Assembly: GCF_022179385.1 (NCBI RefSeq)
Contig: NZ_BPQS01000006.1
Span: 124,001 to 188,000 of the forward strand
DNA: 64,000 bases
Source of the DNA: Methylobacterium longum
GTDB taxonomy: Bacteria > Pseudomonadota > Alphaproteobacteria > Rhizobiales > Beijerinckiaceae
Direction of reading: 5' to 3'
Shown here: in pieces, positions 36,799-46,815 of the stretch
Layout of the letters: every line of letters starts with the position of its first letter
Position numbering within the stretch: the stretch's first letter is position 1
Made by a program: the position numbers and the translations under genes
The notes under the pieces: generated by a model
Told to the model about the DNA's origin: nothing
Seen by the model: only the letters and a program-made list of their open reading frames with translations
Databases searched by the model: none

Positions 36799-37803
36799 TC
36801 ACATGAGCTTGGCCATCGCCACGGCCGTGTCGGCCATGCGGTTCGAGAAGCCCCACTCGTTGTCGTACCAGGAGAGGATGCGCACGAAGGTCCCATCCAT
36901 GACCTTGGTCTGGTCGAGGTGGAAGGTGGACGAGTGCGGATCGTGGTTGAAGTCGATCGACACGTTCGGCCGGTCGGTGACGCCCAGGACGCCCTTCAGC
37001 GGGCCCGCGGCGGCGGCCTTGATGGCGTCGTTGATCTCCTTCACCGAGGTGGCGCGCTTGGCCGTGAAGACGAGGTCCACCGCCGAGACGTTCGGGGTCG
37101 GCACGCGGATCGCGGTTCCGTCGAGCTTGCCCTTGAGCTCCGGCAGCACGAGGCCGACCGCCTTCGCGGCGCCCGTCGAGGTCGGGATCATCGAGAGGGC
37201 AGCGGCGCGGCCGCGGTAGAGGTCCTTGTGCATCTGGTCCAGCGACGGCTGGTCGTTGGTGTAGGAGTGGATCGTGGTCATGAAACCGCGCTCGATGCCC
37301 ACGGCCTCGTCCAGGACCTTCGCCACCGGCGCGAGGCAGTTCGTGGTGCAGGAGGCGTTCGACACAACGAGGTGCTCGCCCGTCAGCTTGTCGTGGTTGA
37401 CGCCGTAGACCACCGTCAGGTCGGCGCCGTCGGCCGGCGCGGAGACGAGGACGCGCTTGGCGCCGGCATCGATGTGGGCCTTCGCCTTGTCCTTCGAGGT
37501 GAAGATGCCGGTGCATTCCAGCGCGATGTCGACGCCGAGGTCGCGGTGCGGCAGCTCGGCGGGATTGCGCACGGCCGTGACCTTGATGCGCTTGCCGTTC
37601 ACCACCAGGAACTCGCCGTCGACCGCGACCTCGCCGGGGAATCGGCCATGGACGGAATCGTAGCGGAGGAGGTGGGCGTTGGTCTCCACCGGTCCGAGAT
37701 CATTGATCGCCACGACTTCGATGTCGCTGCGGCCCGCTTCCGCGATCGCGCGCAGGACGTTCCGGCCGATGCGTCCGAACCCGTTGATGGCTACCTTCGT
37801 CAC
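36799..37803 (-). CDS. gap: Glyceraldehyde-3-phosphate dehydrogenase, type I
   Basis: Oxidises glyceraldehyde 3-phosphate to 1,3-bisphosphoglycerate. The 334-residue protein has the NAD site [15 protein letters not shown] and the active cysteine at about residue 152 in [17 protein letters not shown]. The catalytic histidine is in [11 protein letters not shown], and [13 protein letters not shown] is the C-terminal signature. The acidic residue after the second beta strand (AINDLGP) suggests NAD rather than NADP. It heads the reverse glycolytic block. Confidence 0.96.
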   Translation of the reverse strand: MTKVAINGFGRIGRNVLRAIAEAGRSDIEVVAINDLGPVETNAHLLRYDSVHGRFPGEVAVDGEFLVVNGKRIKVTAVRNPAELPHRDLGVDIALECTGIFTSKDKAKAHIDAGAKRVLVSAPADGADLTVVYGVNHDKLTGEHLVVSNASCTTNCLAPVAKVLDEAVGIERGFMTTIHSYTNDQPSLDQMHKDLYRGRAAALSMIPTSTGAAKAVGLVLPELKGKLDGTAIRVPTPNVSAVDLVFTAKRATSVKEINDAIKAAAAGPLKGVLGVTDRPNVSIDFNHDPHSSTFHLDQTKVMDGTFVRILSWYDNEWGFSNRMADTAVAMAKLM

Positions 37804-38233
37804 GGCGTCACTCCTTCCTGATGCGGCTCAGCGCGCGCCGGCCCCGCGGAAACGGAGCGGTCTCGGCGGCCCGCCAGCAAGCCGGGCGGTCTGGGCGGGC
37901 GGGTTTGAACCTGCGATGAACCGGGCCGGGAGAGGCCGGGCTTCGTCGCCCATGGCCGTCGGATCGGACGGCGCGGCTGAGGCCTCGGGACTGTCGCGGA
38001 CCGGCCATTCGGCATGTCTCGTGCGGCCCCTCTCGGGAGCGCGCGGCTGTCTAACATGGCGCCTTCACCTGTCAAACGCGAGACCGTGACAAAGACCTTC
38101 GATCCACCGACCAATAAACAGGTTCGCGCGTTTCCATCATCCGATCCCAGGGATCCCGGCATCGGATGCCATTTCGGGCTGGAAATCCGGCGGCATTCGA
38201 CGGAAAGCTACCCGTCGCAGCGGACGTACAGCC
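37804..38233 (-). promoter_or_regulatory. Divergent gap / DUF4164 intergenic region
   Basis: This 430-base gap separates gap from the DUF4164-zapA pair. The reverse strand carries a good sigma70-like promoter (TTGACA, complement of 38070-38075; 16-base spacer; TAGACA, complement of 38048-38053) that would give gap a leader of about 235 bases. The T-arm-like run near 37900 (gggtttgaacctgc) is not part of a tRNA. No coding frame was recognised. Confidence 0.45.
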
Positions 38234-38518
38234 ATGGCCGACGAGACAGATCCCAGCGCCATCGACGAAGCCCTCGCGCGCCTCGATGCGGCGGTGAACC
38301 GCCTGGACGCCGTCGTGACGCGTCGGCTCGAGGCCGCGGCACAGCCGGACGGCCGCGACGCGGAACTCGCCCTGATGGACGAGGATCGCGCCCGCCTCGC
38401 CGCCGCCCTGGACGCCGCGAGCGCGCGCCTCGCCGAGGTCACGGCCACGACCGGCGAGGTCGGCCAGCGGCTCGACCGGGCGATCGAGACCGTTCAAGAT
38501 GTGCTTCATCGCGCCTGA
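38234..38518 (+). CDS. DUF4164 coiled-coil protein
   Basis: A 94-residue, entirely helical protein (IDEALARLDAAVNRLDAVVT, then AALDAASARLAEVTATTGEV) that matches the DUF4164 family found before zapA in alphaproteobacteria. The heptad pattern of leucine, valine and alanine indicates a coiled coil. The function is unknown; with zapA next it may take part in cell division. It is separated from zapA by 41 bases. Confidence 0.8.
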   Translation: MADETDPSAIDEALARLDAAVNRLDAVVTRRLEAAAQPDGRDAELALMDEDRARLAAALDAASARLAEVTATTGEVGQRLDRAIETVQDVLHRA

Positions 38519-38559
38519 TCGGCATGTCCTGACAACCGGAGCGCCCGTCGGAGCCCCCC

Positions 38560-38931
38560 TTGCCGCAGATCAACGTCACCATCGACGGCCGCCTCTACCG
38601 CATGGCCTGCGGGGCGGGAGAGGAGGCTCACCTGACGGGCCTTGCCGAGACCCTGGACGGCCGCATCGGCGAGATGCGCAAGAGCTTCGGGGAAATCGGC
38701 GACATGCGCCTGCAGGTGATGGCGGCGCTGACCATCGCGGACGAGCTGGCGGAACTGCGGGGGCGGCTCGCCGGGCTGGAGGCGAACGTCACGGAGCTTC
38801 GCGCCGCCGCGGAGGCTGCGGAGCGCGCGCGAGCCGACGACGCCGGACGAGCGGCAGCCGGCATCGGGCGCGCCGCCGAGCGGATCGGCAAGCTGGCTGA
38901 GGCCCTCGGCGGACCGGCCTCCCGCGGCTGA
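38560..38931 (+). CDS. zapA: Cell division protein ZapA
   Basis: ZapA binds FtsZ and bundles protofilaments at the division ring. The 123-residue product has the N-terminal beta-hairpin domain (INVTIDGRLYRMACGAGEEAHL) and a long C-terminal coiled coil from about residue 55 on (ADELAELRGRLAGLEANVTELR). The start is TTG 38560 with weak upstream pairing. The neighbour DUF4164 gene supports the call. No 6S RNA was recognised in the 100-base gap after it. Confidence 0.85.
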   Translation: MPQINVTIDGRLYRMACGAGEEAHLTGLAETLDGRIGEMRKSFGEIGDMRLQVMAALTIADELAELRGRLAGLEANVTELRAAAEAAERARADDAGRAAAGIGRAAERIGKLAEALGGPASRG

Positions 38932-39031
38932 GGATCGGGGCCGGGCCATTCTCGCCGGGCCGCGCATCCGCCGGATGGCCGTCGACCCGCCGGACGGTCG
39001 CTCCGCGCCGATCGAAGGCGCCGCGTAACCG

Positions 39032-39700
39032 CTATCCGGTCTCGGCGATGTAGCGCCCGAGCGCGGCGGCCGCGCGGAGCATATGGGCGCGCATGCGCCG
39101 GGCCGCTGTCTCGCCGTCGCCTTCGGCGATCGCCGTCAGGATGTCGCCGTGCTCCTCGCGGGAGCGGCGGATCCGGTCGGCGTGGCGCAGCTGCGTCCTG
39201 CGGAAGGCTGCGAGCCGCTCCCGGATCGCCAGGGCCTGCTCGGCCATGAAGGCGTTGTGGGTACCCGCGTAGAGCGCCTCGTGGAAAGTCCGGTTGAACC
39301 GGTCGTAGGCGTCGAGGTCGCCGGCCTCCACGGCTTCGGCCGACTCCTCGTGGAGCTCCATGAGCCCGCCCCGTTCGAGGGGCGTCATCCGATAGGTGGC
39401 GAGGCGGGTGCACATCGCCTCGATCTCGGCGGTGGTCTCGAACATGTCGGCGATGCGCTGCGGCGTCAGCCGCACCACCACGACACCGCGCCGGGGCCGG
39501 ATCTCCACGAGGCCCGAAGCCGCAAGCTGCCGCAGCGCCTCCCGCACCGGCGTGCGGGAGGCGCCGTAGCGCTGCGCGAGGTTCTGCTCGTCGAGGGCGG
39601 TACCGGCCGCGATGGTCCCCGACGCAATGGCGTCCGTGAGCGCGTCGCGGATCCGGTCCGACAACAATCCGCTGTCGATCTTCTGGAAATCACCGTGCAT
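39032..39700 (-). CDS. GntR/FCD-family transcriptional regulator (putative mdc regulator)
   Basis: A 222-residue FadR-type regulator. The winged helix-turn-helix lies at about residues 13-76 (LAQRYGASRTPVREALRQL) and the all-helical FCD ligand domain fills the rest. The probable metal/ligand residues are the FNRTFHEALY aspartate/histidine set and HGDILTAIAEGD. It is transcribed away from the malonate decarboxylase operon, a usual place for its regulator, so malonate or malonyl-CoA response is inferred from context only. Confidence 0.82.
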   Translation of the reverse strand: MHGDFQKIDSGLLSDRIRDALTDAIASGTIAAGTALDEQNLAQRYGASRTPVREALRQLAASGLVEIRPRRGVVVVRLTPQRIADMFETTAEIEAMCTRLATYRMTPLERGGLMELHEESAEAVEAGDLDAYDRFNRTFHEALYAGTHNAFMAEQALAIRERLAAFRRTQLRHADRIRRSREEHGDILTAIAEGDGETAARRMRAHMLRAAAALGRYIAETG

Positions 39701-40373
39701 CCGACCCTCCTAGACCATACCGCGCGGCGGCCGCCATTCGTCTGGGCAGACGATGCAGGCATACACCCTCATCCGTCGGGCCGGACACTCAGCCGACGAG
39801 GGCCCGCGCCGTCGCGACCAAGACCGAGGGGCCGACGGGATAGCCGGTGCCCGTGTGGAAGGCGGCCGTCGGCGCGTCGCAGGACACCCGCGTCAAAGCG
39901 GTCGCCGCAAGCCCCCCGGGCGACGCCGCTTACCCTCCCCATCAGGCCGCCACACGCCCCGGCGCAACGCGGAGTGTCGAGCCCGATCAGCCGCGCCACC
40001 GGGGGCGGACCGGCCACCGCGGCGACCGCCTCGACCGATCGGGCCGCCGACGCCACCGATATCGGCCTTCACGCCGAGGGCGATGCCGAGAGGATCACGG
40101 GGACCCACGCCGATCAGCGTGCGGGCCGCGGGCTGGGCGACACCCCGGACGACCATCGGCGTTGACCCTCGTGCGGCACCGGCGACGCGGCATCGACGGC
40201 GCACGCGGTGGCGCGCGCATGGCGGGGAGCCCCGGATCGTTTCAACCGCCGCACCGAGTATGCAGTATATGAACAGATCGGCAATCGCGCATACCGAACA
40301 ACGGTCTCAGGTGCTTTCATAATACTGGCACGCGCGTTATGTGATGAGCAGCATACCAACCGGGGGTCGGCAG
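39701..40373. promoter_or_regulatory. Regulatory region between the GntR gene and mdcA
   Basis: This 673-base gap has no intact gene. The last 110 bases (40255-40345) are sharply AT-richer than their surroundings and hold gtatgcagtatatgaac and ttcataatactgg, a likely promoter and operator for the mdc operon. The part at 39769-40204 carries a degenerate reading on the reverse strand, listed separately. Confidence 0.4.
39769..40204 (-). pseudogene. Possible degenerate coding remnant
   Basis: Three reverse-strand frames give protein-like pieces in order: GVAQPAARTLIGVGPRDPLG and IALGVKADIGGVG, then SVEAVAAVAGPPPVARLIGL, then PTAAFHTGTGYPVGPSVLVA ending ARALVG-stop just before 39790. Together they read like one eroded protein with two or more frame changes, but I cannot name a family. 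The same DNA may be non-coding. Confidence 0.3.
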
Positions 40374-42020
40374 ATGACGGAGTGGCGGGGCGAACGGCAG
40401 GCACGGGATGCCCGTATCGCGGCCGGCCGCATCCACGCGGCCGGCAAGATCGTACCGGCCACCGCCGCGGTCGACCTGCTGGAAGCGATCCTGCGGCCCG
40501 GTGATCGGGTCTGCCTCGAAGGGGACAATCAGAAGCAGGCGGACTGCCTCGCCCGGGCGCTGAGCGCCTGCGATCCCGAGAAGATCCACGATCTCCACAT
40601 GGTCCAGTCGGGCATCGTGCTGCCGGAGCACCTCGACGTGTTCGAGACCGGCATCGCGCGCCGGCTCGACTACTCCTATTCCGGGCCCCAGGGCGCGCGC
40701 ATCGCCCGGATGCTCTACGGCGGCCAGATCGAACTCGGGGCGGTGCATACCTACCTCGAGCTGTTCGCCCGCTACTTCGTCGACCTGACGCCGAACGTGG
40801 CGCTGATCGCGGGCGTCTCGGCCGATCGGGACGGCAACCTGTACACGGGGCCGAACACCGAGGACACGCCCACGGTGGTCGAGGCGACCGCCTTCAAGAA
40901 CGGTGTGGTCGTCGCGCAGGTGAACGAGATCGTGGAGACGGTCCCGCGGGTCGACATCCCGGGCGACCGGATCGATTTCGTGGTGAAGGCCGACAGGCCG
41001 TTCTACGTCGAACCGCTGTTCACCCGCGATCCGGCGGCGATGACCGAGACCCAGATCCTGATCGCCATGATGGCGATCAAGGGGATCTACGCGGAGTACG
41101 GCATCCGCCGTCTGAATCACGGCATTGGTTTCGGGACGGCCGCCATCGAACTGCTGCTGCCGACCTACGGGGAGAAGCTCGGCCTCAAGGGCAAGATCGC
41201 GACGCACTGGGCCCTCAATCCGCACCCGACCCTGATCCCCGCGATCGAGTCGGGCTGGGTCAAGCAGGTCCACTGCTTCGGTTCGGAAGTCGGCATGGAC
41301 CGCTACATCCGCGAGCGGCCCGACATCTTCTTCACCGGCGCGGACGGTAGCCTGCGCTCGAACAGGGCCTTCTGCCAGACCGCCGGGCTCTACGCCTGCG
41401 ACATGTTCATCGGCGCGACGCTCCAGATCGACCTGATGGGCCATTCGTCCACGATCACGCAGTCGCGGGTCGCCGGCTTCGGCGGGGCGCCCAACATGGG
41501 CTCGGATCCGCACGGCCGGCGCCACCCCACCGACGCCTGGATGAAGGCGGGGCGCGAAGGGCAGATCGTCGGCGATCCGGCGCTGATGCGCGGGCGCAAG
41601 CTGGTGGTCCAACTGGTCGAGACCTTCGGCGACAAGCTGGTCCCCACCTTCGTGGAGACGCTGGATGCGCTGGAGCTGGCGAGAAAGATCGGGCTCGAAC
41701 TTGCACCCGTCATGATCTACGCCGACGACGTCACCCACATCGTCACCGAGGAGGGCATCGCCAACCTCCTCCTGTGCCGCGATGCCGACGAGCGCGAGCA
41801 GGCGATCCGGGGCGTGGCCGGCTACACCGAGGTCGGCCGCGGCCGCGACCGGGCCAAGGTCGAGGCTCTGCGGGCCCGCGGCGTCATCCGCCGTCCGGAG
41901 GATCTCGGGATCGAGCCGCTCGACGCCGATCGGGCGCTGCTGGCCGCGAAGTCGATCAAGGATCTCGTCCACTGGTCCGGGGGGCTCTACGAGCCGCCGG
42001 CTCGCTTTCGGAACTGGTAG
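40374..42020 (+). CDS. mdcA: Malonate decarboxylase subunit alpha
   Basis: MdcA is the acyl-carrier-protein transferase that exchanges acetyl for malonyl on the MdcC thiol. The 548-residue protein matches the family over its full length (for example LYTGPNTEDTPTVVEATAF, LNHGIGFGTAAIELLLPTYG and SVGMDRYIRE-like GSEVGMDRYIRE, then LMGHSSTITQSRVAGFGGAPNMG). ATG 40374 follows a weak GGGGG element; GTG 40341 and ATG 40344 are alternative starts. It begins the mdcACDEGH operon, with 57 bases before mdcC. Confidence 0.95.
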   Translation: MTEWRGERQARDARIAAGRIHAAGKIVPATAAVDLLEAILRPGDRVCLEGDNQKQADCLARALSACDPEKIHDLHMVQSGIVLPEHLDVFETGIARRLDYSYSGPQGARIARMLYGGQIELGAVHTYLELFARYFVDLTPNVALIAGVSADRDGNLYTGPNTEDTPTVVEATAFKNGVVVAQVNEIVETVPRVDIPGDRIDFVVKADRPFYVEPLFTRDPAAMTETQILIAMMAIKGIYAEYGIRRLNHGIGFGTAAIELLLPTYGEKLGLKGKIATHWALNPHPTLIPAIESGWVKQVHCFGSEVGMDRYIRERPDIFFTGADGSLRSNRAFCQTAGLYACDMFIGATLQIDLMGHSSTITQSRVAGFGGAPNMGSDPHGRRHPTDAWMKAGREGQIVGDPALMRGRKLVVQLVETFGDKLVPTFVETLDALELARKIGLELAPVMIYADDVTHIVTEEGIANLLLCRDADEREQAIRGVAGYTEVGRGRDRAKVEALRARGVIRRPEDLGIEPLDADRALLAAKSIKDLVHWSGGLYEPPARFRNW

Positions 42021-42077
42021 GTTGGATCACAACAGTTCCCCTCTCCGCGCGGTGAGGGGCCTTCAAGGAATCGTCGG

Positions 42078-42386
42078 ATGGAATCCCTGACCTTCCGCCA
42101 CACCACGAAGACGCCGCTGCCCGGCACCCAACCGAGCGCGGTCACCGGCGTGGTGGCCTCCGGCAATCTCGAGGTCCTGCTGGAGCGGGTGCTCCCGCCG
42201 GATGCCTGCGAGGTCGCCATCGACACCCCGATCGCCGGCTACGGCGATGTCTGGGCGGCGGTGGTGGCGGACTTCGTCGCGCGGGCGCAGCCCGGCGGCA
42301 TCCGCATCAGCATCAACGACGGCGGCGCCCGCCCCGACACCGTGTCACTGCGCCTGCTCCAGGGCGCCCGGCTGATGGAGGCCTGA
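42078..42386 (+). CDS. mdcC: Malonate decarboxylase acyl carrier protein
   Basis: The 102-residue carrier subunit bears the 2'-(5''-phosphoribosyl)-3'-dephospho-CoA group. The attachment serine is about residue 28 in VVASGNLEVLLE. The C-terminal half has GGIRISINDGGARPDTVSLR, the ATP-independent subunit signature. Its stop is 2 bases before mdcD. Confidence 0.93.
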   Translation: MESLTFRHTTKTPLPGTQPSAVTGVVASGNLEVLLERVLPPDACEVAIDTPIAGYGDVWAAVVADFVARAQPGGIRISINDGGARPDTVSLRLLQGARLMEA

Positions 42387-42388
42387 CC

Positions 42389-43318
42389 ATGGCGGGTGAT
42401 CGCGCCGCGAGCATCGATCCGGATGCCCTGAGCTGGTACGAGGCCACCGCCCGCCAGCGCGTGACGGCCCTCGTCGATCCAGGCAGCTTCCGGGAGTTCC
42501 TCGGGCCGACCGAGCGGCGCATGAGCCCGCACCTGCCGCTGTTCGACCTGCCCCGCGCCTTCGACGACGGCATCGTGATCGGTCGAGCCGACATCGCCGG
42601 CACACCGGTCCTGCTCGCCGCCCAGGAGGGCCGGTTCATGGGGGGTGCCTTCGGCGAGGTGCATGGCGGCAAGCTGGTCGGGCTGCTGCGCGCCGCCCTC
42701 GACCTGAAGCCGCGGGCCGTCCTGATCCTGTTCGACACAGGCGGCGTGCGCCTGCAGGAGGCCAATGCCGGCGAGACCGCGATCGCCGAGGCGATGCGCG
42801 CCATCGTCGATGTCCGCGCCGCCGGAATCCCGGTCGTCGGACTGATCGGGGGCCGCGCCGGCTGCTACGGCGGCGGCGGCCTGATCGCCGGCACCTGCTC
42901 GAGGCTGGCCGTCTCAGAGGGCGGTCGCATCTCGGTCTCAGGACCCGAGGTGATCGAAACCAACAAGGGCGCCGAGGAATTCGACTCCCGGGACCGCGCC
43001 CTGGTTTGGCGCACCATGGGCGGGAAGCACCGCCGACTCACCGGCGGTGCCGACGCCTTCTGCGCCGACACGGTCGCGGCCTTCAGGCAGGCGGCCGTCG
43101 CGTTGATCGACCGTGCACCGGCCTTCGACCTCGCGGGTTTGGAGGCCGAGCAGGCCCGGCTCGCGGCGCGGATTGCGCGCTTCGGCGATTGCCGCGACGC
43201 CACGGAGGTCTGGGCCCGGCTCGGCGTCAACGACCCCGCGACGGTGCCGGGCATGGACACGGCGGCCTTCGAGGCCATTGTGGCCCGGGTCGGGGAGGCC
43301 GATCATGACGCTCGCTGA
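42389..43318 (+). CDS. mdcD: Malonate decarboxylase subunit beta
   Basis: MdcD is half of the decarboxylase that releases CO2 from malonyl-S-ACP. The 309-residue protein has a crotonase-like carboxyltransferase fold. It reads VLILFDTGGVRLQEANAGE and GLIGGRAGCYGGGGLIAGTC, with the oxyanion-hole glycines and the REFLGPTERR N-terminal region in place. It starts 2 bases after mdcC and its end overlaps mdcE by 14 bases. Confidence 0.93.
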   Translation: MAGDRAASIDPDALSWYEATARQRVTALVDPGSFREFLGPTERRMSPHLPLFDLPRAFDDGIVIGRADIAGTPVLLAAQEGRFMGGAFGEVHGGKLVGLLRAALDLKPRAVLILFDTGGVRLQEANAGETAIAEAMRAIVDVRAAGIPVVGLIGGRAGCYGGGGLIAGTCSRLAVSEGGRISVSGPEVIETNKGAEEFDSRDRALVWRTMGGKHRRLTGGADAFCADTVAAFRQAAVALIDRAPAFDLAGLEAEQARLAARIARFGDCRDATEVWARLGVNDPATVPGMDTAAFEAIVARVGEADHDAR

Positions 43319-44021
43319 GATTCTCCTCGGCCTGTTCCCGGACGGGCACGCGGTCGCCGTCCGCGACGGGTTGGTGACCGGCAGCGGACCGTTCGGGGAC
43401 GGCCGGATCCACGTCGTGGGCGTCGACGGCGACGCGCCGCTGGGCATCGAGGGGGCGCTGACGCTGTCGCGCGCCGTGCTCGACGCGGTGCGGGCAGGTG
43501 ATGTTGCCCCGATCCTGGTCGCCGTCGATTCCGACAGCCAGCGCATGAGCCGGCGGGATGAACTCCTAGGCCTGAACGAGTACCTCGCCCACCTCGCCAA
43601 GGCGCTGCTGCTCGCGGACCGGTCGGGACATCCGACCATCGGGCTGATCTACGGCCATTCGGCCGCGGGAGCGTTCATCGCCACGGCGCTCGCCACGCGG
43701 GTGCTGGCGGCGCTGCCCGGTGCCAATCCCAGCGTGATGGACTTGCCCTCGGTGGCGCGCGTCACGAAGCTGCCCCTGGAGAAACTGCAGGACATGGCGA
43801 CGTCGACGCCGGTCTTCGCGCCCGGCCTCGACAACATGGTGGCCACCGGCGCCGTCCACGTCGTCCTCGATCCCGGCAAACCACTCCCCGGCCAGATCGG
43901 CGCGCTCATCGCCGGGATGCAGCCGGGGGATGTCCGGGACCGGCTCGGCGAGGAGCGCGGCGGCCGGCCGGTTGCCCGCGCCGTCGCGGCGGCCGTGGCC
44001 GATCAGGCTCGCCTTGGCTGA
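43305..44021 (+). CDS. mdcE: Malonate decarboxylase subunit gamma
   Basis: MdcE (238 residues) pairs with MdcD in the carboxyltransferase-type decarboxylase. It has VAVDSDSQRMSRRDELLGLN, GLIYGHSAAGAFIATALATR and LPSVARVTKLPLEKL. The gene overlaps mdcD by 14 bases and the TTG start of mdcG by 8 bases, a sign of tight translational coupling and fixed subunit ratio. Confidence 0.93.
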   Translation: MTLAEILLGLFPDGHAVAVRDGLVTGSGPFGDGRIHVVGVDGDAPLGIEGALTLSRAVLDAVRAGDVAPILVAVDSDSQRMSRRDELLGLNEYLAHLAKALLLADRSGHPTIGLIYGHSAAGAFIATALATRVLAALPGANPSVMDLPSVARVTKLPLEKLQDMATSTPVFAPGLDNMVATGAVHVVLDPGKPLPGQIGALIAGMQPGDVRDRLGEERGGRPVARAVAAAVADQARLG

Positions 44022-44673
44022 GCCCCTGCAGCGTCACGACCTCGTCCGGGCCGATCCGGCGGCCTGGGCGGCGTGGCTCGCGGCCCACCCCGAACTCGCC
44101 GGCCTGCGCCAACTTCGTGGCTGGGCCGATGCGGGTCGCCCGCTGATCGTTCGGCGCCGAATGCCGGGTGAGGGCGACGAGGCGGTCCCGCTGGGCCTGC
44201 CCCTCCCGCCCGCGGACGGCAAGCGGCGTATCGCGCTGGCGTTTCCCACGACGGCCCTCACGCCGCTGGCTCGGATCAGCCTGAGCGACGTCGCAGGCGA
44301 AGCCCCTCCGGCCTGGCGGTCGACCATCAGGGCTCTCGACGCGATCGGATCGGCCCACGAGATCACGCCGCGGCCGTTCGGCAGTCTGTTGTGGCAGGCC
44401 GTGACCGGCCTGACCTACCTGAGCACGACCTCCGATCTCGACCTGCTCTGGCCCTGCCACCGCGGCGTGCCGCCCGGCCTGCTCGAACGGATCGGCGTTG
44501 TCGCGGCCGCCGCACCGATGCGCGTCGACGGAGAGATCCTGTTCCCGGACGGTTTCGGCCTGCACTGGCGGGAGTTGCTGGAGGCACCGGCGGGCGGTTC
44601 GGTCCTGGCCAAGAGCATGGACCGGCTGACCATTCGGCCCGCCGATCCGCTCCGTGCAGCGACACCCGCATGA
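44014..44673 (+). CDS. mdcG: Malonate decarboxylase holo-ACP synthase
   Basis: MdcG transfers the phosphoribosyl-dephospho-CoA group onto MdcC. The 219-residue product has the nucleotidyltransferase-like motif TTSDLDLLWPC and the TPRPFGSLLWQAVTGL-like segment ITPRPFGSLLWQ. TTG 44014 is the start that places the family N-terminus (LQRHDLV) correctly; the open frame runs back to 43930. It overlaps mdcE and mdcH. Confidence 0.88.
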   Translation: MAEPLQRHDLVRADPAAWAAWLAAHPELAGLRQLRGWADAGRPLIVRRRMPGEGDEAVPLGLPLPPADGKRRIALAFPTTALTPLARISLSDVAGEAPPAWRSTIRALDAIGSAHEITPRPFGSLLWQAVTGLTYLSTTSDLDLLWPCHRGVPPGLLERIGVVAAAAPMRVDGEILFPDGFGLHWRELLEAPAGGSVLAKSMDRLTIRPADPLRAATPA

Positions 44674-45596
44674 CTCTCGCGATCCTCCTGTCCGGCCAGG
44701 GCGGCCAGCACCCCGGGATGTTCGACCTCACGGCGGACGCTCCCGAGGCGCAGGAGATCTTCGCGTTCGCGAAGCCCCTTTTCGGCGGGGTCGACCCGCG
44801 CGACCTCGCCCGGTCCGGCGGCGACCGCCTGCACGAGAACCGCACGGGCCAGATCCTGTGCTGCGTCGCCGCGCTCGCCACCTGGCGCGCCCTCGGCGCG
44901 GCTCGGCCGGTTCGCGCCATCGCGGCCGGCTACAGCGTCGGTGACCTCGCGGCCTGGGGCATCGTCGGACGATTGGATCCGGCGGATCTGCTCGGACTCG
45001 CCGCGCGGCGCGCGGAGGCGATGGACGCGGCCTCCGGCGCGGGCTTCGGGTTGGCGGGCATCCGCGGCCTGTCCCTCGACGCCCTCGCGGGCCTCGCCGC
45101 GGGACGCGGGTGCCATCTCGCGATCCGCAACGCCGCCGACAGCGGGGTCGTGGGCGGCCCGCGCGAGGTCCTGGAGAGCCTGTGCCGGGACGCGCAGGCG
45201 TCGGGCGCGCAACGGGCGGTGGTCCTTCCGGTCCACACGCCCTCGCACACGCCGCTCCTCGCTGCGGCCACGGATGCGTTCCGGGCCGCGCTGGCCGCGA
45301 CGCCGCAGCGCCCGCCGCCGCCCTCCGCACCCCGCCTCCTCAGCGGACTGGACGGCGCGGCCGTCTTTCGTGTCGCGGACGGTCTCGAGAAGCTCGCGCT
45401 CCAGATCTCGCACGCGATCGATTGGGCGGCCTGCCTGGAAGCCTGCCGCGAGTTCGGCGCGGACCGCGTGCTCGAGCTCGGCCCCGGCCACGCCCTGGCC
45501 ACCATGGCGCGCACCGCGCTCCCGGAGGCCCGAATCCACGCCGTCGATGAGTTCCGGTCGCTCGCGGGCGTGATCGACTGGCTGCGCCAGGATTAG
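44670..45596 (+). CDS. mdcH: Malonate decarboxylase, malonyl-CoA:ACP transferase subunit
   Basis: MdcH loads malonyl from malonyl-CoA on the carrier to prime the cycle. The 308-residue protein has the FabD-like fold with LLSGQGGQHPGMF, the nucleophile Ser in AAGYSVGDLAAWG (about residue 89) and the histidine in VLPVHTPSHTPLL. ATG 44670 overlaps the mdcG stop as ATGA. It ends the operon; no transporter gene follows. Confidence 0.92.
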   Translation: MTLAILLSGQGGQHPGMFDLTADAPEAQEIFAFAKPLFGGVDPRDLARSGGDRLHENRTGQILCCVAALATWRALGAARPVRAIAAGYSVGDLAAWGIVGRLDPADLLGLAARRAEAMDAASGAGFGLAGIRGLSLDALAGLAAGRGCHLAIRNAADSGVVGGPREVLESLCRDAQASGAQRAVVLPVHTPSHTPLLAAATDAFRAALAATPQRPPPPSAPRLLSGLDGAAVFRVADGLEKLALQISHAIDWAACLEACREFGADRVLELGPGHALATMARTALPEARIHAVDEFRSLAGVIDWLRQD

Positions 45597-45718
45597 GTCC
45601 GGCATCCTCGTCTTGCGAGATCTGACCCCGCGATGTGTCCGCGTCACGCCTTCGAACATCCACCCGGCTCCGGCGGCGCACGACTTCAGCGAGTATTGCC
45701 GTAGACACCTCGCCTTGA

Positions 45719-46756
<1,038 letters not shown>

Positions 46757-46815
46757 CCGGCCGGGCTCGCCGAGGCCCGCCTCCCGGTCCATATGGCGCG
46801 CGTCCAGCCTCGGAG

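Noticed and set aside
34942..37821. Long forward open frame (959 codons) opposite pgk and gap
   Set aside because: It is antisense to two well-supported genes and rich in His/Gly/Arg.
37890..37925. T-arm-like sequence gggcgggtttgaacctgc
   Set aside because: No acceptor stem, D arm or anticodon arm can be folded around it, so it is not a tRNA.
38932..39031. Possible 6S RNA after zapA
   Set aside because: The gap is only 100 bases and does not form the long 6S hairpin; 6S RNA must be elsewhere.
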